A DNA stretch of 6,658 nt from an uncultured Megasphaera sp. (GTDB lineage: Bacteria > Bacillota > Negativicutes > Veillonellales > Megasphaeraceae), in the NCBI GenBank assembly GCA_937895695.1, contig CALBLM010000155.1, forward strand, positions 1 through 6,658, read 5' to 3'. This document shows, piece by piece, positions 5,228 through 6,658 of the stretch; the stretch's first letter is position 1; every line of letters starts with the position of its first letter. Under the pieces are notes generated by a model that did no database searches, had not been told where the DNA came from, and saw only the letters and a program-made list of their open reading frames with translations. Both the position numbers and the translations under genes were made by a program.

Positions 5228-6441
5228 ATGGTCAAAGTTTCTTTACAGTTAGAACAAAACATAAAATTATCGCAAATGCAGCGGCTTACTATTCAAATGA
5301 TGACACTGCATGGACAGGAACTACAAGAGTTCTTGCATGAACAAGTAACGGAAAATCCGTTATTGGATATTCGGTATCATGATAGTAAGTCCCATGTCAG
5401 TAAAGAAGTCAATGAAAAACCTATAGAAGCAGTGAAAGATGGTACGGATTCCCTAGAAGAAATGCTAATGAAAGAATTACGGGTTCAAACCGTGTCGAGA
5501 AAGATGATGATAGCAGCGGGACTCGTCATTTAATCGCTGAATGAAAAAGAATTTTTTTAAGGAGATTTAGAAGATATGGGTCGATCGTATGGATTCACAT
5601 TAGCAGAGATGGAACGAGGATTGGCATTGGTACAGTCCTTTGAACCGGCAGGAATAGCAGCTCGTTTTATTCAGGAATCGTTGCTGATTCAAACGCGACG
5701 ATGTCAGCACGTGCCAATCGGAACAGAACGGGTATTGGAGTACTATTATGATGATTTTTTGAAAACACTTTCGTTGCAGCCCGTATTGCAGGCAGAAACA
5801 CAGACAGACTATATACGAGCAGATATAGAAATTTTTTGCGATGCCCAAGGAAAGCTGCAAATTCGTTCCTTAGAAGAATTGCCGGAAGTTTTTTTCGAGA
5901 TGACTTATATGAGACGTATCGAAAAGACGGGGATAAAGCAACACATATCTTTATTCGCAAAGCTAAACGGCAATTTTGGGATTTACAGACAGCCTTGGCC
6001 TATCGCTGGCAATCTATTTTTGCAGTTATGCAGTATATCTTACAACAACAGCAAACTTATTTTTTGCAGGGTGATAATTTGCGGCCGTTGAGACAGATTG
6101 ATATTGCTCAAGGTACTGGACTCAGTACAGCAACTGTCAGTCGTGTATGTCGAAATCGCTATGTATTGTTTAAACAACGTATCTATTCGGTACAAAGTTT
6201 TTTGGCCTATTCCTATCCCAATACTTTTCACGGGGAAAGATATAGTTCAGATAAAGTAATTATGAAGGAAATATCCCGCTTAATTGCGACAGAAGACGAT
6301 CAGCATCCTTGGTCTGACCAAAGAATTGCAACATATTTCGTACAAAAAAATATTCATATTGCGAGAAGAACGGTGACTAAATTTCGCTTAAAGATGAATA
6401 TTACTAATAGTACCATGCGTAAACGACTAAAAAATTCATAA
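5228..6441 (+). pseudogene. rpoN: RNA polymerase sigma-54 factor RpoN, disrupted by two in-frame stops and a frameshift
   Basis: Sigma-54 directs polymerase to -24/-12 promoters under control of AAA+ activators. Read through the lesions, the whole protein is recognisable. Region I is LQLEQNIKLSQMQRL through LHEQVTENPLLD. The core-binding domain contains SFEPAGIAARFIQESLL, a drifted form of DPAGVGARDLxECL. The HTH is IDIAQGTGLSTATVSR, and the RpoN box is ARRTVTKFR (6361-6387), followed by RKRL near the end. The frame is broken by TAA at 5531-5533, by TAA at 5558-5560, and by a 1-nt loss in the T7 run at 5889-5895; adding one T restores VFFRDDLYETYRK. About 30 residues of the core-binding domain also seem deleted in frame near 5768. 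Start ATG 5228 has GAGGG at 5218-5222. Uninterrupted, it would encode about 404 residues, shorter than the usual 430-480. Most likely it is a decaying gene; a split functional form is less likely. Confidence 0.88.
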
Positions 6442-6467
6442 TCTTTGTTATAAATTTCACTATCGTT

Positions 6468-6496
6468 TTGCTGTTCAATGCGCTATACTATAGATA
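6468..6496 (+). promoter_or_regulatory. Weak promoter candidate for the CoA-transferase gene
   Basis: TTGCTG (6468-6473), a 17-bp spacer and TAGATA (6491-6496). TATACT at 6484-6489 is a better -10 box but has no acceptable -35 partner. The 106-nt gap between the rpoN remnant and the next gene is the only place here for this gene's promoter, but neither match is strong. Confidence 0.3.
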
Positions 6497-6503
6497 TGAA
6501 TCT

Positions 6504-6515
6504 ATTTCATGAAAT
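6504..6515. promoter_or_regulatory. 12-bp perfect palindrome ATTTCATGAAAT in CoA-transferase leader
   Basis: ATTTCATGAAAT is its own reverse complement and lies at or just after the predicted transcription start. A small overlapping dyad, TAGAT-ATGA-ATCTA, occupies 6491-6504. It could be an operator for the downstream gene. No regulator can be named. Confidence 0.3.
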
Positions 6516-6547
6516 GTGGGTTTATGATTTGGAGGAGGTTTTTTAGG

Positions 6548-6658
6548 ATGTACAAAGTTTCTGAAATTGCTGATGTGTACAAGCAAAAATTGATTACACC
6601 GGAACAAGCGGCAGCATTAGTTCAAGATGGTGACCGTATTTCATATGGTCTTGGTTGT
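6548..6658 (+). CDS. Family I CoA-transferase (Cat/But/4-hydroxybutyrate CoA-transferase type), N-terminal part
   Basis: Only the first 37 codons are in the window. The pattern YKQKLITPEQAAALV followed by DGDRISYGLG is the characteristic opening of the acetyl-CoA hydrolase/transferase family, which includes butyryl-CoA:acetate CoA-transferase, 4-hydroxybutyrate CoA-transferase and succinyl-CoA:CoA transferase. These enzymes swap CoA between short-chain acids in the cytoplasm, typically at the end of butyrate or propionate fermentation. GGAGGAGG (6531-6538) lies 9 nt before ATG 6548, a very strong ribosome binding site consistent with a highly expressed central enzyme. The catalytic Glu and the substrate-determining region lie beyond the right edge, so the exact substrate cannot be assigned. 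Confidence 0.8.
   Translation, partial: MYKVSEIADVYKQKLITPEQAAALVQDGDRISYGLGC

Noticed and set aside
5531..5560. TAA recoded as a sense codon (alternative genetic code)
   Set aside because: TAA terminates other genes here normally (for example at 3031-3033 and 4698-4700), and the same locus has a frameshift and motif drift, so pseudogene decay explains it.

Overview
The window reads as a chromosomal segment of a strictly anaerobic Firmicute, most likely a Negativicute of the Megasphaera/Veillonellaceae type. This rests on an [FeFe]-hydrogenase maturase gene, a fermentation-type CoA-transferase, the low-to-medium GC content, strong AGGAGG-type ribosome binding sites and the protein style. It is an inference; no rRNA or other taxonomic marker is present. 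All genes lie on the + strand.

Positions 1-4241 are one tight operon that is already under way at the left edge. It encodes the C-terminal part of a NifH-like iron protein, a NifD/NifE/BchN-like nitrogenase component 1 subunit (443 aa), a NifK/NifN/BchB-like component 1 subunit (about 405 aa), and a complete HydF, the GTPase scaffold for the [FeFe]-hydrogenase H-cluster. The junctions are a 4-nt gap, a 10-nt overlap and a 1-nt TAATG overlap, so the four genes are very probably co-transcribed and translationally coupled. The iron protein keeps both bridging cysteines. The component 1 pair keeps most cysteines of the P-cluster type but not the FeMo-co ligands. It is therefore a nitrogenase-like reductase or scaffold rather than a true nitrogenase. 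Its linkage to hydF is the most interesting feature of the window.

Positions 4242-5227 hold two short genes. One encodes a 65-aa exported peptide of unknown function and the other an 80-aa protein resembling the TIGR04076 family. Each is preceded by a good sigma-A-type promoter (TTGAAA-17-TATGAT or TTGAAA-17-TATTAT) that is followed at once by a terminator-like hairpin with the shared stem CGACGAT/ATCGTCG. The hairpins may act as attenuators, or may simply terminate the upstream genes. A perfect 10-bp inverted repeat overlaps the first promoter.

Positions 5228-6441 hold a broken rpoN (sigma-54). Region I, the core-binding domain, the HTH and the RpoN box are all recognisable. The frame is interrupted by two in-frame TAA codons and a 1-nt frameshift in a T tract, and a short in-frame deletion is likely. 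Positions 6442-6547 are an intergenic leader with a weak promoter candidate and a 12-bp palindrome. At 6548 a family I CoA-transferase gene (Cat/But/4-hydroxybutyrate CoA-transferase type) begins and runs off the right edge.

No tRNA, rRNA, insertion sequence or CRISPR array was seen.
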